Below, piece by piece: positions 32,744-44,617 of a stretch of 64,000 nucleotides of DNA. Within the stretch, counting starts at the first letter, position 1, and the number at the start of each line of letters is the position of its first letter. The translations under genes were made by a program, and so were the position numbers. Below the pieces are notes generated by a model, which saw only the letters and a program-made list of their open reading frames with translations, did no database searches and had not been told where the DNA came from. Source of the stretch: Liopterus haemorrhoidalis (lineage: Eukaryota; Arthropoda; Insecta; Coleoptera; Dytiscidae); contig OZ020625.1 in the NCBI GenBank assembly GCA_963971575.1, positions 21,194,474 through 21,258,473 on the forward strand, written 5' to 3'.

Positions 32744-33856
32744 CAGGTAGGACCCGTTTTACGCCGGTGTTACGTTCCGGCGTAAAAAAATACGGCGCAA
32801 AAAGAGTCCAAAATGTGAAATTCCAGAGACGGATTGACTTCAAATCTACATCTCATTGATGCATTTTTGTCTTGATATTTCAACGATTTTAAATATATTT
32901 GTAAGTGTTTTGTATGAATACCACGAATTTCAAAACTTTGTTTTCAGGGACGGACCTATATAAATTTTATTAAAATGAATTAGATATAAATGAAGCAAAT
33001 AAATATTTATTCTTTTGTGCTATATAATATTGTAATAATTTAAGATAAAGAAAAATATGATGTAGAGAAAAAAAAAAATAGGATAATTATATTAAAAAAA
33101 TATATTTTACAAAATTATTTTTCTGTGAATTTTCTCTTTTTTTCTCGGAGGAGCTCTGCATACAGTGCCAAAGAAGCTGCAACATTCTTCTTTACTTGCA
33201 TACTGCGTTCACTATCATTATCGAGCTCACAAAGTTTTTCAGTAAGGATGTTTATATTTGTCAAAATTCGTTCTAAATCATTCTTCATGATGGTTGTAAC
33301 AGTCGATGGAGGTAAATTGAGGTCCCTACAAACTTTTGGACATGTTTATCCATCTAGCATTCTTTTAATCACCTCCATTTTATCTTGGTTTGTAATGGAT
33401 TTTCGTTTTTTCTTAGCATTTAATTTAGGTGGTTTATTTTCCTTGTTAGAAGACATGGTTTGTGAAAAATTTATCTAATTTAAAAAAAATTTAATCACCG
33501 CAACATTATAAAATACATTACACTATATATTAATATATACTACACTATATATAATACAATAAATTATTACTTACAAACAACAAATTAAATTTACCTTAAA
33601 GGAAAATTAAATTTGGCAGACGTAAAAATTTATATAATATATTCTATATAATAAACTCAATGTGCTGAATGCAACCCTGTACTGGCAAAATATTACTAAG
33701 CAATGATGTACTTTATTAACTGCGCGTGCGTAAAACCTCAGAACATCCCGCTTCGACCCCAGATTCGGCGGCGGCGTCGACTCACGACTCTGGCGTTCAA
33801 GCGGCGTTATTTCGAGACCGGCGTAAATAAAACCGGCGCAAAATGAGTCCAACCTG
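32744..33856 (-). mobile_element. Tigger/pogo-like deletion derivative
   Basis: Ends CAGGTAGGACCCGTTTTACG and the mirror GCGCAAAATGAGTCCAACCTG, inserted at a TA within a (TA)n tract (32722-32743, 33857-33870). It encodes only the N-terminal part of a transposase. Confidence 0.8.
33115..33456 (-). pseudogene. Pogo/Tigger-type HTH fragment
   Basis: Minus strand from ATG 33456: MSSNKENKPPKLNAKKKRKS, ITNQDKMEVIKRMLDG, an in-frame stop, then CPKVCRDLNLPPSTVTTIMKN and a helical tail ending KRKFTEK. This is the psq/CENP-B-type helix-turn-helix that opens Tigger transposases. No DDE domain remains, so the element relied on a partner. Confidence 0.7.
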
Positions 33857-34020
33857 TATATATATATATAAAATAAGCAGTGATGGGCGTTTACACGTAA
33901 ACTGTAATTGTTTACGTTTACGTGTAAACTTATGTAAACAATTGGTAAACTTGTCAACAATATAAACAATGTAAACTTCTTAAACTGTCAAATAATGAGG
34001 TTAATTTTAGTTATTTAATA

Positions 34021-35166
34021 GAGCACTCCAGAATGCTGTCACTTTAAGATCCAATATGGCGGCTGGGGGGTAAACAAAGATTTTACCTATGTGTTTACAT
34101 TCGAAAGCCTAGAGTAAAAACAAAACTGTATGAAAAAAAAACATAAAATGCCATTATTTCGTGATGCTGTGGAATGTGGTAGTTGTGGCGGATGTGACGA
34201 AAGCTAATTTTTACAACCTGTCAGAAGTTTTAAAGTATACATTTAAAACTGCACTAAAAACTTTTACATAATTTATCAGGAGTCGGACGACAATTATAAA
34301 TCCACTTAGAAAGGCAAATTTAACCGAAATGAATTAAATAATAAAATAAATAAACAAATTTATTTAGGATCATGAACCAATACAAAAATTTCACAAAATA
34401 CATAACGAAAACCACATACATACATATATATGAAGCATGGTTTGAATTTGTAGTCATTTGAGAAATATAGTCACAACTCGTAGAAAAGATCACTTGTTAA
34501 TAAAGCGTTAGTGAATATGTTTTACAGCCTAGTACATAAGAAAAGTCTATACTTGGCGCAGCATGTTTTTTCTTTCGACTGGAACACATTATATTAGGTT
34601 TTCCTTCTTGTCTCACTCCGATATTTTGCTATAGAACATGAGAGCATGTTCTTTCATTTTCTCTTTGCTGTAGAAACTGTGGGTTAACACGAAATAGATA
34701 GTGATGTCCAGGGCTGTAACTTTTGGAAATATATCTGGACTATATAAGAGATCCTTTTCACTTAATGTATAGGTCTACATTGTTATTAATTGAAATTTTC
34801 TTCGCATACGCTACACAACGTCTTTGTGCTCAATTTCTTCAGAGAGCTACTCTTATTGGTTTTGTTAACTAAAAATTAATTAGTAAAATTATTTAAGAAA
34901 AATCATTTCCAAAATAGTTGTATAAAAAATAACCTCCAAACACAAACTTACCTTTTTTAAGTGAAAGCATCAAAAATTACTACAAAACTAAAAGTAGGCT
35001 TGTGTGTTTTATTAAAATCAACTCGCTTTTATAACAAAATCGCAATATATTTCAATATAAATGATATATAAGGTTTTGAAAGTACACTCGACATACTACA
35101 CACATGGCGAATCAAACTTTGTTTACCCTCCACGGACTAACAGCGATCAGCTGTTTTGGAGTGCTC
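34021..35166. mobile_element. TA-flanked inverted-repeat element inside the hAT
   Basis: Ends GAGCACTCCAGAA and TTTTGGAGTGCTC, TA at 34019-34020 and 35167-35168. 1146 bp with no coding sequence seen. Confidence 0.65.
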
Positions 35167-35231
35167 TATACGAATAATATAGGGTTAATGAACAAGTATA
35201 TTCAGTTCAAAACAATAAATTTATTTAAAAA

Positions 35232-35348
35232 ATGGTGGGAAGAAACCGAAGGAATAGTTCTGAAGAACTAGGTTTTGTTTTAATTAAAGAAAATGAAAGA
35301 AAATATAAGGCGTTATGCAAAATTTGCAATGAATCTTTTCGTTATTAA
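35232..35348 (+). pseudogene. BED-type zinc-finger start of a hAT transposase
   Basis: 38 codons from ATG: MVGRNRRNSSEELGFVLI..., ending KYKALCKICNESFRY. The CxxC and surrounding pattern match the first half of a BED finger, as expected at the start of a hAT transposase; a stop follows and the rest is gone. Confidence 0.5.
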
Positions 35349-36068
35349 AAAATATAGGCTGATTTTCTTAAAGGGTAAATTTAATGTATTTTGTTATTAA
35401 AAAAAGTAGACTAAATTTTTTAAAGAAACAAGTTTTTTATTTTTCATATTCATATTTACTAATTTGTATGTAACACCTGTATAATGATGCAAATTCAATT
35501 TTTATTAATATGTATATTGGCTTGTCCTAATTTTATGTACTTACTTTTTCATTTAAAATCGTTTCATTAAAATTTTATTATTTATAAAAATGTATTGAAA
35601 ATGAGGTTCTGTAATTCAAAACAAGTGCGCATGTCTAAATCATTGTTTACAATGTTTACATTGTTTACAAGAGTTTTTGTGTTTACTTTACATCATTGTT
35701 TACGCGTCAACAATGAGGTAACTTACATCATGTAACTTACGCACCCATCACTGAAAATAAGTTTATTGTCATACAGTCTGTTCCAAACGGTTAAGCGGAA
35801 CTAGATTTTGCAATTTAGTTACTTTTATCGTTTAAATCGTGCTTTTCGGTCGTTTTGTTTAAGCTTTGTAAATCAGACCTATTGAACCATTTTAAGGTTA
35901 AGGTATTATAAAATGACATTTTTATTTCTTTTCGTGTCAGTTTCAATACAAATTTTTGGAATATATTAGTTTTAACAAATATTCATTGTATTTTTTCTGA
36001 AAATTGTTTGTTTTTTTTTTTAGGTAGTCATCTTTTTATTTCCGTATATATAATTATGAAGTGTATTA

Positions 36069-37557
36069 CAATAGACCATATTAGTGTGTCGGTACATACA
36101 TGTGCTGCCATCTGAGAGCTGAGTCCTTTTGAAGTTTAAAATACATGGGACATTACTTTTGTTACCTTAATTTTATAAATATTTTCAATTTTGGAGCATA
36201 AAATATGTATTTTTGATAAATATATACTAATATATACAGTCCAGATACTTTATATTATAGAATAATGATTTTATAAATATATAAATAAGGATTCGAAGAT
36301 ATATTTATAGGTTACGTTTTTAAATAATTTGAAAATCGGAATATCTTTGGTATTTATTTAATTAACACTAAGTAATCATTCATATTTTGTTTTAGAATGC
36401 ATATTGGTGTATTGTTTTGCTCCAAATTGTAACAATTACATCTACATTTATAATGGCAAATTTTTTCGTTTTTACTTGCCCGACCTTAATATATAAGGGG
36501 CAAGTATTGTAATCGCGAAAATTTTCGATGTCGAGATTTTGACGGATGACCACGTTTCATGGTCCAGGGAATCCAAAAAACCTATTTTCGAAGTGCCGTC
36601 CGTATGTGTGTGTGTGTGTGTGTGTCTGTCTGTCTGTCTGTGTGTATACACGATAACTCAAAAACGGTTTAACTTAAAGAGTTCGTTCTGGTACTAAAAA
36701 ATTCTCCTATTAAATAGGAAGAACCCTATTGTTTTTTATGAAAATCGGTTGACTAGAAATGGGAGTTTACTCGTGTCGATTTTAAGATTTTTGCGAATAT
36801 TTAGCAACAGAAAAATATTTCGAAAAAATTTATTGAACAAAAGTTACTATAAATGCAATAACTAATAACTTTTATTTGAGACGTTTTTTGATAAAACGAA
36901 AAATTTCGAAATTTTTTTGTAAAATTATTTAAAATTTTTCCAAGTCTCAATTTTTTCATACTTATATGTAACGTTTCCATGGTCATGATAATTAATTCGT
37001 AACTTGTAAAGCAAGCCTTGGACAAAAATTTGTATAAAACATAATTTGATGTATTTTTGAAGATTTATCTAAATATTTAATTTTTTTTTTTTTAATTTAC
37101 ATTTTTTTTTAAATATATTTTTTATGGGAGGGCAAGTCTAGCGGAGGTTTCCCTTCGCCACTGGTTTGACAGATGAAAATGAAAAACAATAATGGAAAAT
37201 TAAAAACAACATATTATTCCTTTAAACCATTTAGATATGGCACACACACTAATTGCTATGTTATTTGCCATAATAACGATTATTAACGTAAAATTTTCAA
37301 AATTAACCTGCAAAATAATATTGTTCTGCAAAAATAATGACATATTAAATTATAATGTATAAAATAAGAATTTTAATAAATAAATATTGACTTGTAGTTT
37401 TGATGTGAAGCATTCTCTTACTTTGAAAACTTAATTTATATTTCCAAAATACAATTTAACAAAAAAACAACATGCTAAATTCAAATAAAAGGAATCCAAC
37501 CGCGAGACGGCAGCACTGAATCCCATTTTGTGACGTAGTTACTAATATGGTCTATTG
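36069..37557. mobile_element. Inverted-repeat element containing repeat X copy 2
   Basis: CAATAGACCATATTAGT at 36069 mirrors ACTAATATGGTCTATTG ending 37557; partial inverted similarity (tgctgcc / ggcagca) continues inside. Repeat X copy 2 occupies about 36470-37165, with a GT/CTGT microsatellite at 36605-36645. No clear target duplication. Confidence 0.55.
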
Positions 37558-38264
37558 AAATTATCCCAAAACAACTGGACCGATGTGTTGTATGATACTT
37601 TGAATGTTGGGTTCTAGGATGTCGATAAAATAAAATTATTCAGAAAAATAAATAAATAAAATAAAAGAACTAGGGTTACCAGAACTAGACTATTAATTAT
37701 TAGAAAAAATGTTGTGTTGAAAGTAACCGAAAGAAAGACTCGGCTGGTAGACACCGGTGAAAGAGAGAATTGTAGTAGAGACATATGGATATTACTTATA
37801 TACCTCTGCTTATACTAAGAATCTAGTATATATAGAGGTAATATAGTAAGCTTATAATTATTACTGCCTTTCACTAAGCTGTAGCTATAAGCTACAGTCT
37901 ATTGATTTTAGAGCTCTGAATGCGGCTTAAGGTTCAGCCCTGTGGTAGTTCGACTCTGCCAAGACCTTTGATTAAATTCGTATGGTTATGAGTGGACGAA
38001 TCAGGGTCCAACACAGTATTAAAATTGTTCGATTTTGCAGGAATTAACGCCATCTTTCTGTATCCATGTCTCATTAAACTATTTCATTCCTACTATCCTC
38101 GTCCCAGCTTGTACTTTATACAGACTCATATATTGTACTGAGACATGTCCAATAGACAAAAGTATGTGAAAAAACTACAGATCATACGAGCAATGGAGAG
38201 CTCTGGTCCCAAGAAGCCGTTAGTCAAAAATATTTGCACATATTTTTATCAATAATAATTTTAA
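37558..38264. other. No gene seen; interior of the long family B element
   Basis: AT-rich start, then a less AT-rich stretch at 37730-38200 with no intact frame on either strand. Possibly decayed coding sequence of the element. Confidence 0.35.
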
Positions 38265-38692
38265 TTATAAATATATTAAAATATAAAAATAATAATACAA
38301 AAGTGTAAAGGGAATATTTATTATTTGTAGGCAATATATATTTTTTGCCAAATCTTTTTTAAAAATGTAATTCCAAAACTCTAAATTTTTGTGCTTCACA
38401 GCACTGCATGCTTGTTCTTTTAAACTTTCTATCCCTCCATTCACAATCTTTCGTACCACTTGTTCTGAAACCTATAAAATTAAATAAAGATTAACGTATA
38501 AAATATATCAAAAATTGGCAGATATCTAAAGTTGACATAAATCTTAAACTTATAATAGGTTTTTACTTCAAACGACGCAGACACTAATTTTACCACCTCC
38601 CATTTCTTAAATTTGTTAGTTTTCCAAAATGTTTTATACGTTTTAAATATTTTCTTTTTTAACAAGAACGACACGTGTTTGCCTTTTGACAT
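38265..38692 (-). CDS. Candidate two-exon ORF of the long family B element
   Basis: Minus strand. Exon 1 38692-38567: ATG, basic start MSKGKHVSFLLKKKIFKTYK, then KWEVVKLVSASFE, followed by GTAAAA. Exon 2 from 38471, after TTTTATAG, in phase 0: VSEQVVRKIVNGGIESLKEQ and further basic/aromatic residues to about NLEFWNYIFKKDLAK; the last 25 residues before the stop at 38265 look like translated UTR. Joined across the splice sites, KWEVVKLVSASFE plus VSEQVVRKIVNGG reads like a helix-turn-helix. It lies just inside the right end of the long B element, where a transposase start would be expected. It is short, not recognised, and no catalytic domain follows. Confidence 0.35.
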
Positions 38693-38798
38693 TTTTCCAT
38701 TGAATGCCAATTGACATTAAAGTTACCAACATGAAACGTGAAATATCCCAAGCAAGCTCGATTCTCGTGACAACTTAAGGACAAGAAATACCCATTTA

Positions 38799-39870
38799 CA
38801 ATATCCGACAGTGCGAAGAATTTGGGATTGATTTTTGATGATAAATTAAAGTTCTCTAAGCATATCAGTTTCATAGTAAGAACAGCCTACTTTAAGTTAA
38901 AGATCCTCTATGGTAACAGACAATACCTGAACCAGGCAATTAGGATAAAACTATGCGACTCCCTTGTATTGAGTCTGTTTACTTATGGTAGTGTAGTTTA
39001 CGGACCCTGTCTGCTTGCGGTTGATATAAAAAAAATTCAGAAGGTCCAAAATTCATGTTTGCGATTTATCTATGGTGTACCAAGGCGCTCGCATATCTCC
39101 TCTTATCTTCACTTGTCTACATGGCTTAACATGAAACAAAGAAGACTTTCGCAATCTCTTGTATTTTATCATAAAGTGTTGATTCTCAAAACTCCCCCTT
39201 ATTTGTACAACTAAATCACCTTCAGATCTGACGTTCATAATGTTAATATAAGATTTAAGGGCACTCTTTCTCCACCTTCTTACAAAACTGCAACATTTAA
39301 ACATAGCTTCTCTTTTGACATTTGCGCTAAATACAATATTATTCCCTCAAACCTTAAATCTTTTAGCTTAATCTCTTTTAAAACACAAATAAAGAAGCTC
39401 ATCTGGGATAAAAGTTTGTAAAAGTTTATAAAGTTTTATAAAAAATTATAAAAGTTTATAAATGTTTACAAAAACTTAGAATAATTTATTAAAGTTTAAA
39501 AAGTGTTAACAAAGTCAAATCTACTAATATGTTCATCTTGCCCTTTTAATTTCATGTCTTTTTAAATGTTCTTTTCAGCCTTAATTTTGCCCAAGTTAGG
39601 GAATGTTACATATTTACATGCTTCAACGTTGGCTATAACAACTGTGGTATTGTCAATAGCAAAGAACCCTGGTTATTTATGTTAATGTGCTATATTTATA
39701 TTTTTTATACCTTTTAAGGGCTCATGAGGAAGAACAGTCTTTGTATTCTTATAATGACTGATCATGGGCCTTTATCCAATGTACAAACTGATATTATGTC
39801 CATTATTTGTAAAAAAATCTAATTATTTTATTGTACCTTGGATATAAATAAACAAATTAAATTAAATTAA
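38799..39870 (+). mobile_element. LINE 3' fragment inserted in family B
   Basis: 5'-truncated. Ends in repeated AAATT (39854-39870). ATTTA on both sides (38794-38798, 39871-39875) is the likely target duplication; the surrounding sequence cccattta/gttccgc is the uninterrupted family B text. Confidence 0.7.
38816..39421 (+). pseudogene. LINE RT thumb and C-terminal fragment
   Basis: Open from the LGLIFDDKLKFSKHISF motif (block after YADD) through LVLSLFTYGSVVYGP and IQKVQNSCLRFIYGV to a stop at 39214. The frame then continues with NIRFKGTLSPPSYKT, LKSFSLISFKTQIKKLI and ends at the TAA at 39419-39421. A different LINE lineage from the (TTA)n-tailed ones, judging by sequence and tail. Confidence 0.75.
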
Positions 39871-39905
39871 ATTTAGTTCCGCTTAACCGTGTGGAACAGA
39901 CTGTA

Positions 39906-40101
39906 ATTTAATGTTACATTTTATATTACATATTTTTTCAATTTAGAGTCCCTGTTATTTTTATGTACAATTACCTCTTACAAACTAAATTTACCTAAAT
40001 CTAATTTTTTGTTTTCGATAAAAGATTGAACGTTTTTTAAAGCATAGGGTAAAAATTTGAATAAAAAACCCTAATTTTATTAATATTCAGCACCGTATCT
40101 A
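39906..40101. other. No gene seen
   Basis: AT-rich spacer between the long family B element and a hAT-like left end. Confidence 0.4.
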
Positions 40102-40167
40102 CAGTAGGGATGGGAACGATATATCGATATTTCGAAAATATCGATACTTTAGAAAAATATATCAATA

Positions 40168-40974
40168 CAGTCTGTTTCAAACGGTTAGGCGGAACTAAAT
40201 GGGAATTACGTTCTTTTAGGTTGTCACGAGAAGGGACCTTGCTTGGGTAATTTCATTTTTTACGTTGGAATGTCAAAATTTAAAATTCCAACAATGAAAC
40301 CATGGAAACGAATGACATTAAATTATTTTTTTACATATTTTAATAAAAAAATAAATAAATACAGTCTGTTTCAAACGCTTAGGCGGAACTAAATGGGAAT
40401 TTCGTTCTTTTAGGTTGTCACGACAAGGGACCTTGCTTGGGTTATTTCATTTTTCACGTTGCAATGTCAAAATTTAAAATTACAACAATGAAACCATGGA
40501 AACGAATGACCTATGTCAAAATTAAATTATTTTTTAAATATATATTAATGACAAAAAAATTAATAAATGGGAAATTAGTATTAAGAATGACACAAAAAAT
40601 CAAAATATAAAGAAAATGACAATTTAAAATGATATTAACCTTAACAAAAAATGTGTATTGTAAGTATGATTTACAAAGTTTAAACAAAACGGTCGAAAAG
40701 CACGATTTAAACGATGAAAGTAACTAGATTGCAAAATTTAGTTCCGCTTAACCGCTTGGAACAGACTGTAAATGGGAAATTTGTATTAAGAAAGACAGAA
40801 AAGATCAAAATATAAAGAAAATGACATTTTAAAATGATATTAACCTTAACAAAAAAATGTTTATTGTAAGTATGATTTACAAAGCTCAAACAAAACGGCC
40901 GAAAAGCACGATTTAAACGATGAAAGTAACTAGACTGCAAAATCTAGTTCCGCCTAACCATTTGGAACAGACTT
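40168..40974. mobile_element. MITE family B with a second family B copy inside
   Basis: Outer copy 40168-40974, TA on both sides, split at aaataaaTA/TAaatggg by a 407-bp copy at 40362-40768 that also duplicates TA. The uninterrupted copies at 41195 and 41949 show the joined sequence aataaataaatggg. Confidence 0.9.
40362..40768. mobile_element. MITE family B, inner copy
   Basis: CAGTCTGTTTCAAACGCTTA to TAACCGCTTGGAACAGACTG, 407 bp, inside its own family member. Confidence 0.9.
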
Positions 40975-41050
40975 TATTTTTACATCGATATTTGAAATGC
41001 GATATATCGCGAAAATATCGATATTCGTACAAAATATCGGTATTCTTGTA

Positions 41051-41703
41051 TAAGCTGTTCACTTTTGTAAGAACAAACTAAGAGGGAATTTTGTTTTCAA
41101 TAGTTTGCACCTTTGAAGCTGTATGTCATGTTGGTATTAAAAAATGACACTTTTTTAAAATTTGACATATGTCATATTGAAAAATGATATCTTACAGTCT
41201 GTTCCAAACGGTTAAGTGGAACTAAATGGGAATTTAGTTCTTTTAGGTTGTCACGAGAAGGGACCTTGCTTGGGTTATTTCATTTTTCATGTTGGGATGT
41301 CAAAATTTAAAATTCCAACAATGAAACCATGGAAACGAATGACATATGTCAAAATTAAATATTTTTTTTAGATATTTTAATGACAAAAAAATAAATAAAT
41401 GGGAAATTTGTATTAAGAATGACACAAAAAATCAAAATATAAAGAAAATTACATTTTAAAATGATATTAACCTTAACCAAAAATGTTTATTGTAAGTATG
41501 ATTTACAAAGCTTAAACAAAACGGCCAAAAGGCACGATTTAAACGATGAAAGTAACTAGATTGCAAAATCTAGTTCCGCTTAACCGTTTGGAACAGACTG
41601 TAATTATAATGATCATAACCTTATCAACCTAAAGTCGGTAATATACCATAAAAGTAACCAAAATTACCAGATCTAGTGTGTTCTTACAAAAGTGAACTGC
41701 TTA
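41051..41703. mobile_element. MITE family A, copy 2, interrupted by family B
   Basis: Ends TAAGCTGTTCACTTTTGTAA and TTACAAAAGTGAACTGCTTA. Family B occupies 41195-41600, inserted at TA in gatatctTA; copy 1 at 30019 has the empty site. Confidence 0.9.
41195..41600. mobile_element. MITE family B, 406 bp, complete
   Basis: CAGTCTGTTCCAAACGGTTA to TAACCGTTTGGAACAGACTG; TA at 41193-41194 and 41601-41602. Non-coding; a good reference copy for the family. Confidence 0.92.
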
Positions 41704-41798
41704 TATCTTTTTTACATTTAAATATATGCTGTTCACTTTTGTTAAAACAAACTATAGGTTATTCCAAACGTTTAGGCGGAACTAGATTTTGAAATCTA

Positions 41799-42985
41799 TG
41801 GTCTATTTCAAAGTAGAAAAATGTGTGTAAGAATATAGGAGCTGTTTATCCTTGCTTCGGATTGGTTTAGATCGTCGTCCCTATTACACTATTAAAATAT
41901 TGTTTTTAGTCCAAGTTGACAGATGTTCAGTGTCGTACATTGGAAATACAGTCTGTTCCAAACGGTTAGGCGAAACTAAATGGGAATTTCGTTCTTTTAG
42001 GTTGTCACGAGAAGGGATCTTGCTTGGGTTATTTAATTTTTCACGTTGGAATGTCACAATTTAAAATTCCAACAATGAAACCATGAAACGAATGACATGT
42101 CAAAATTAAATTATTATTTTTTATATATTTTAATGATAAAAAAATTAATAAATGGGAAATTTGTATTAAGAATGAAACAAAAAATCAAAATATAAAGAAA
42201 ATGACAATTTAAAATGATATTAACCTTAACCAAAAAATGTTTATTGTAAGTATGATTTACAAAGCTTAAACAAAACAGTCGAAAAGCACGATTTAAACGA
42301 TAAAAGTAACTAGATTGCAAAATCTAGTTCCGCCTAACCGTTTGAAACAGACTGTATATATTATTTATATTATTTAAATTTTTTCATATATTTTGTTATT
42401 ATTTACATATTTAGACTTTTATTATATTCTTGGCGTAGATTTTATGTAATTTGTTTTTACGCAGTTATATATTTATTAGGTTATCTGACATATAAATATT
42501 TTTTGGCAGTTGACAATTAACAGATCAAGAGAGAGGACTAATGTGAGGTCAAAAGACAGCCCAGCTGATTGTGCCCAAAGAAGAAGTTATTGATATAATT
42601 TTTAGACCTTCATATATACATATATTTTTAATTTTTATCTACAATAATTATTTAAATAAGAAACTTTAGCTCTGAAGATATATTGTTTGTTTTATTGCTT
42701 TATTTAAACTCATCATTTTTAAAATTAATATTTTTTTAACTTTTCGAAATTCCCCATTAAACTGAATTTATGTCGTATAAATAACGTAAGTGTATTATCT
42801 GCCTCGTTTATTTCAATGTCTTTTAACCTATTATAAATTTAAAAAAAAATTACTTGCTAACCCAGTTACTACGCCCATGCCCTAATTGTAACTTATTTTA
42901 AATTTCCCGCTATACTGTATTTGTTCAGTGTAGATCGTACTCGGTTCGCAGCGCTATCTACTTTTTTTTAATTTGAAATAGACCA
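41799..42985. mobile_element. Inverted-repeat family C, third layer
   Basis: TGGTCTATTTCAAAGTAG to TTTGAAATAGACCA, TA at 41797-41798 and 42986-42987. The family B text aaatcTAgtaac is the empty site. The interior (42357-42960) is AT-rich without a gene. Confidence 0.85.
41949..42354. mobile_element. MITE family B, fourth layer
   Basis: CAGTCTGTTCCAAACGGTTA to the mirror at 42354, 406 bp, TA at 41947-41948 and 42355-42356, inside family C. Confidence 0.9.
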
Positions 42986-43510
42986 TAGTAATTTTTACCT
43001 ATTAATTCATACTCATTGCAAATTCTAGATTAAATTGATTGTTATTATAAAATGTCATTTTCATTGCAATTAAATTTTTTGTCATTCGTAATAAAAATTT
43101 CCCATTTATTTAATTTTTTGTCTTCAAAATATGAAAAAAAAAAAAAATTGACATATGTCATTCGTTTTCATGGTTTTACTGTTGGAATTTTAAATTTTCA
43201 CATACCGAACTAAATAACCCAAACAATTTCCCTTTTCGTGACAACCTAAAATAACGAAATATCCATTTAGTTCGGCCTTATCGTTTGGAATAGCCTGTAA
43301 GACGAAATTTTGATTTCAATAATTTGCACCTTTGAAATTGTATGTCATGTTGGTATTAAAAAATTATAAAAAATTTCATTTTCTTAATAGTGATCATAAC
43401 CAATTAATCTAAAGTCGGTTTTACAGCGTAAGGAATATTTTTAATATAAAACCCGTAATACACTATAAAAGTAACCAGAAAGATCTGGTTTGTCATTACA
43501 AAAGTGAACA

Positions 43511-43511
<1 letters not shown>

Positions 43512-43580
<69 letters not shown>
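43512..43580. repeat. (AT)n microsatellite
   Basis: About 34 AT dinucleotides between the MITE pile and a Tc1 element. Confidence 0.95.
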
Positions 43581-43583
<3 letters not shown>

Positions 43584-43649
43584 TATAAATATATACAGTG
43601 CTGTGCAAAACATTTGCAACTGAATCTATATGTTTGAATATTGTTGCCT

Positions 43650-44485
43650 TTTTAGGGTTTTGTAGGTATGACCAAAAAACCCTTATACCGTCATTTTGTC
43701 GTCTGTCTGTTTAAAATGAAAATCTGTCTGAAAATTTTTTTGTCCCAGACCCTGTAGCCCAGATGGTTTAAACTAAAAATCTAAAAAAATTCTAAGTAAT
43801 GTATATTGGTGTGAACCGGAATAGTACAACAGGAATTTTTGATCAGATCATGTTTTCGGAAAATAATGCATTTTTTGTGTTTTTAACCAAAATATGTTAA
43901 ATATTTAATTCGCTATGTAACCAAGTTGATACGTCAGCACTCATAGCTATGTGCGTTTAGTCATTGGTTTTCTAATTTGTAAACAGGTAACTTGCAAACT
44001 AGAGTTCGAATCCTGTTAATTTTATTTTTTTTTGTTTTTTTTTTTTGCAGTTTTCTTTTGTTTTAATTATTTTGTCAAAATTCTAGTTATATTTTGGTAA
44101 AATGTTGCATTTAATTTTTAAAAGCGTAAATTTAATAACCTTATAAATAATAATTTAATAAAAAATAAATTTAAGTGGGAAGTGTTGAAATTATAATTTA
44201 ATTCTGTTTGATGTATACGAAATCAGAGGGCGGGGCTAATGATTTAAGCTACCAATAGAAGCCATAGGCGCAATTTTCAAAACCTTAATGAACCTTGCTA
44301 TGTAAAAAAAAATACTGCATATATTTAGAAACTTAAATAATGGTATCAGGCATTCGAATTAAAATTCATAAAAAAATATTTTGACATAAAATTTGTTTTG
44401 GCATCCCAAATAATCATCATTCAGTTATTAAATACCTGCAAAACCCTGAAATGTGTGAAAATTCACACTTCACATTAATTTTTTA
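43650..44485 (+). repeat. Dispersed repeat Y, copy 1, with tRNA-like segment
   Basis: Similar to 52884-53938 in reverse orientation. Ends carry agggttttgtaggtat and the mirror atacctgcaaaaccct; shared text runs about 35 bp beyond the right mirror. Contains gtctgtctgt repeats near the left end. Confidence 0.7.
43948..44020 (+). ncRNA. tRNA-Thr-like sequence in repeat Y, decayed
   Basis: The B box agttcgaatcc at about 44002-44012 is intact, preceded by cttgcaaacta as in the better-preserved copy at 53322-53392. The A-box half is decayed (tgcgtttagtcattgg). Not a functional tRNA. Confidence 0.4.
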
Positions 44486-44617
44486 AATTAAATTCAATCA
44501 GAAATTTTATTTATTATTATTTTTATATTTGATGTATTTAAATCTAGTCCTAGCCTAGGACTAGCAAAGACAGCCTGTCTTTGATATCTTTGGAAGATAT
44601 TTGAGGATTTATTTAAA

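Larger units (their letters stand above)
33878..35753 (+). mobile_element. hAT element, internally decayed
   Basis: Ends CAGTGATGGGCGTTTACACG and TTACGCACCCATCACTG; 8-bp duplication AAAATAAG at 33870-33877 and 35754-35761. Subterminal regions repeat gtaaac/gtttac many times. Contains the insertion at 34021-35166. Confidence 0.92.
35774..39903. mobile_element. Long member of inverted-repeat family B
   Basis: Ends CAGTCTGTTCCAAACGGTTA and TAACCGTGTGGAACAGACTG, TA at 35772-35773 and 39904-39905. The outer 150 bp on each side match the 406-bp family B MITEs, but the middle is 3 kb of different sequence, including an exon-like gene fragment, an inverted-repeat element and a LINE fragment inserted at 38799. 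Confidence 0.75.
40102..41048. mobile_element. hAT-like left end with ATCGAT palindromes
   Basis: Starts CAGTAGGGATGGGAACGATA, the hAT-type end, followed by tatcgatattt repeats that continue after the nested family B insertion (40977-41048). No matching right end was found; it may be lost in the MITE pile or the (AT)n tract. Confidence 0.5.
41755..43297. mobile_element. MITE family B, diverged, second layer
   Basis: Starts TAGGTTATTCCAAACG and ends CGTTTGGAATAGCCTG; TA at 41753-41754 and 43298-43299, empty site visible in copy 1 of family A. Confidence 0.85.
41725..43515. mobile_element. MITE family A, copy 3, outermost layer of a four-deep nest
   Basis: Left part 41725-41754 (gctgttcacttttg), right part 43298-43515 (ends acaaaagtgaacagc). 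All between is later insertion: family B at 41755-43297, family C inside it, and another family B inside that. Confidence 0.85.

Noticed and set aside
43404..43619. Open frame with repeated Ile-Tyr
   Set aside because: Translation of the (AT)n microsatellite.
43948..44020. Functional tRNA gene
   Set aside because: Only the B box is well kept; stems do not close and it lies in a dispersed repeat.
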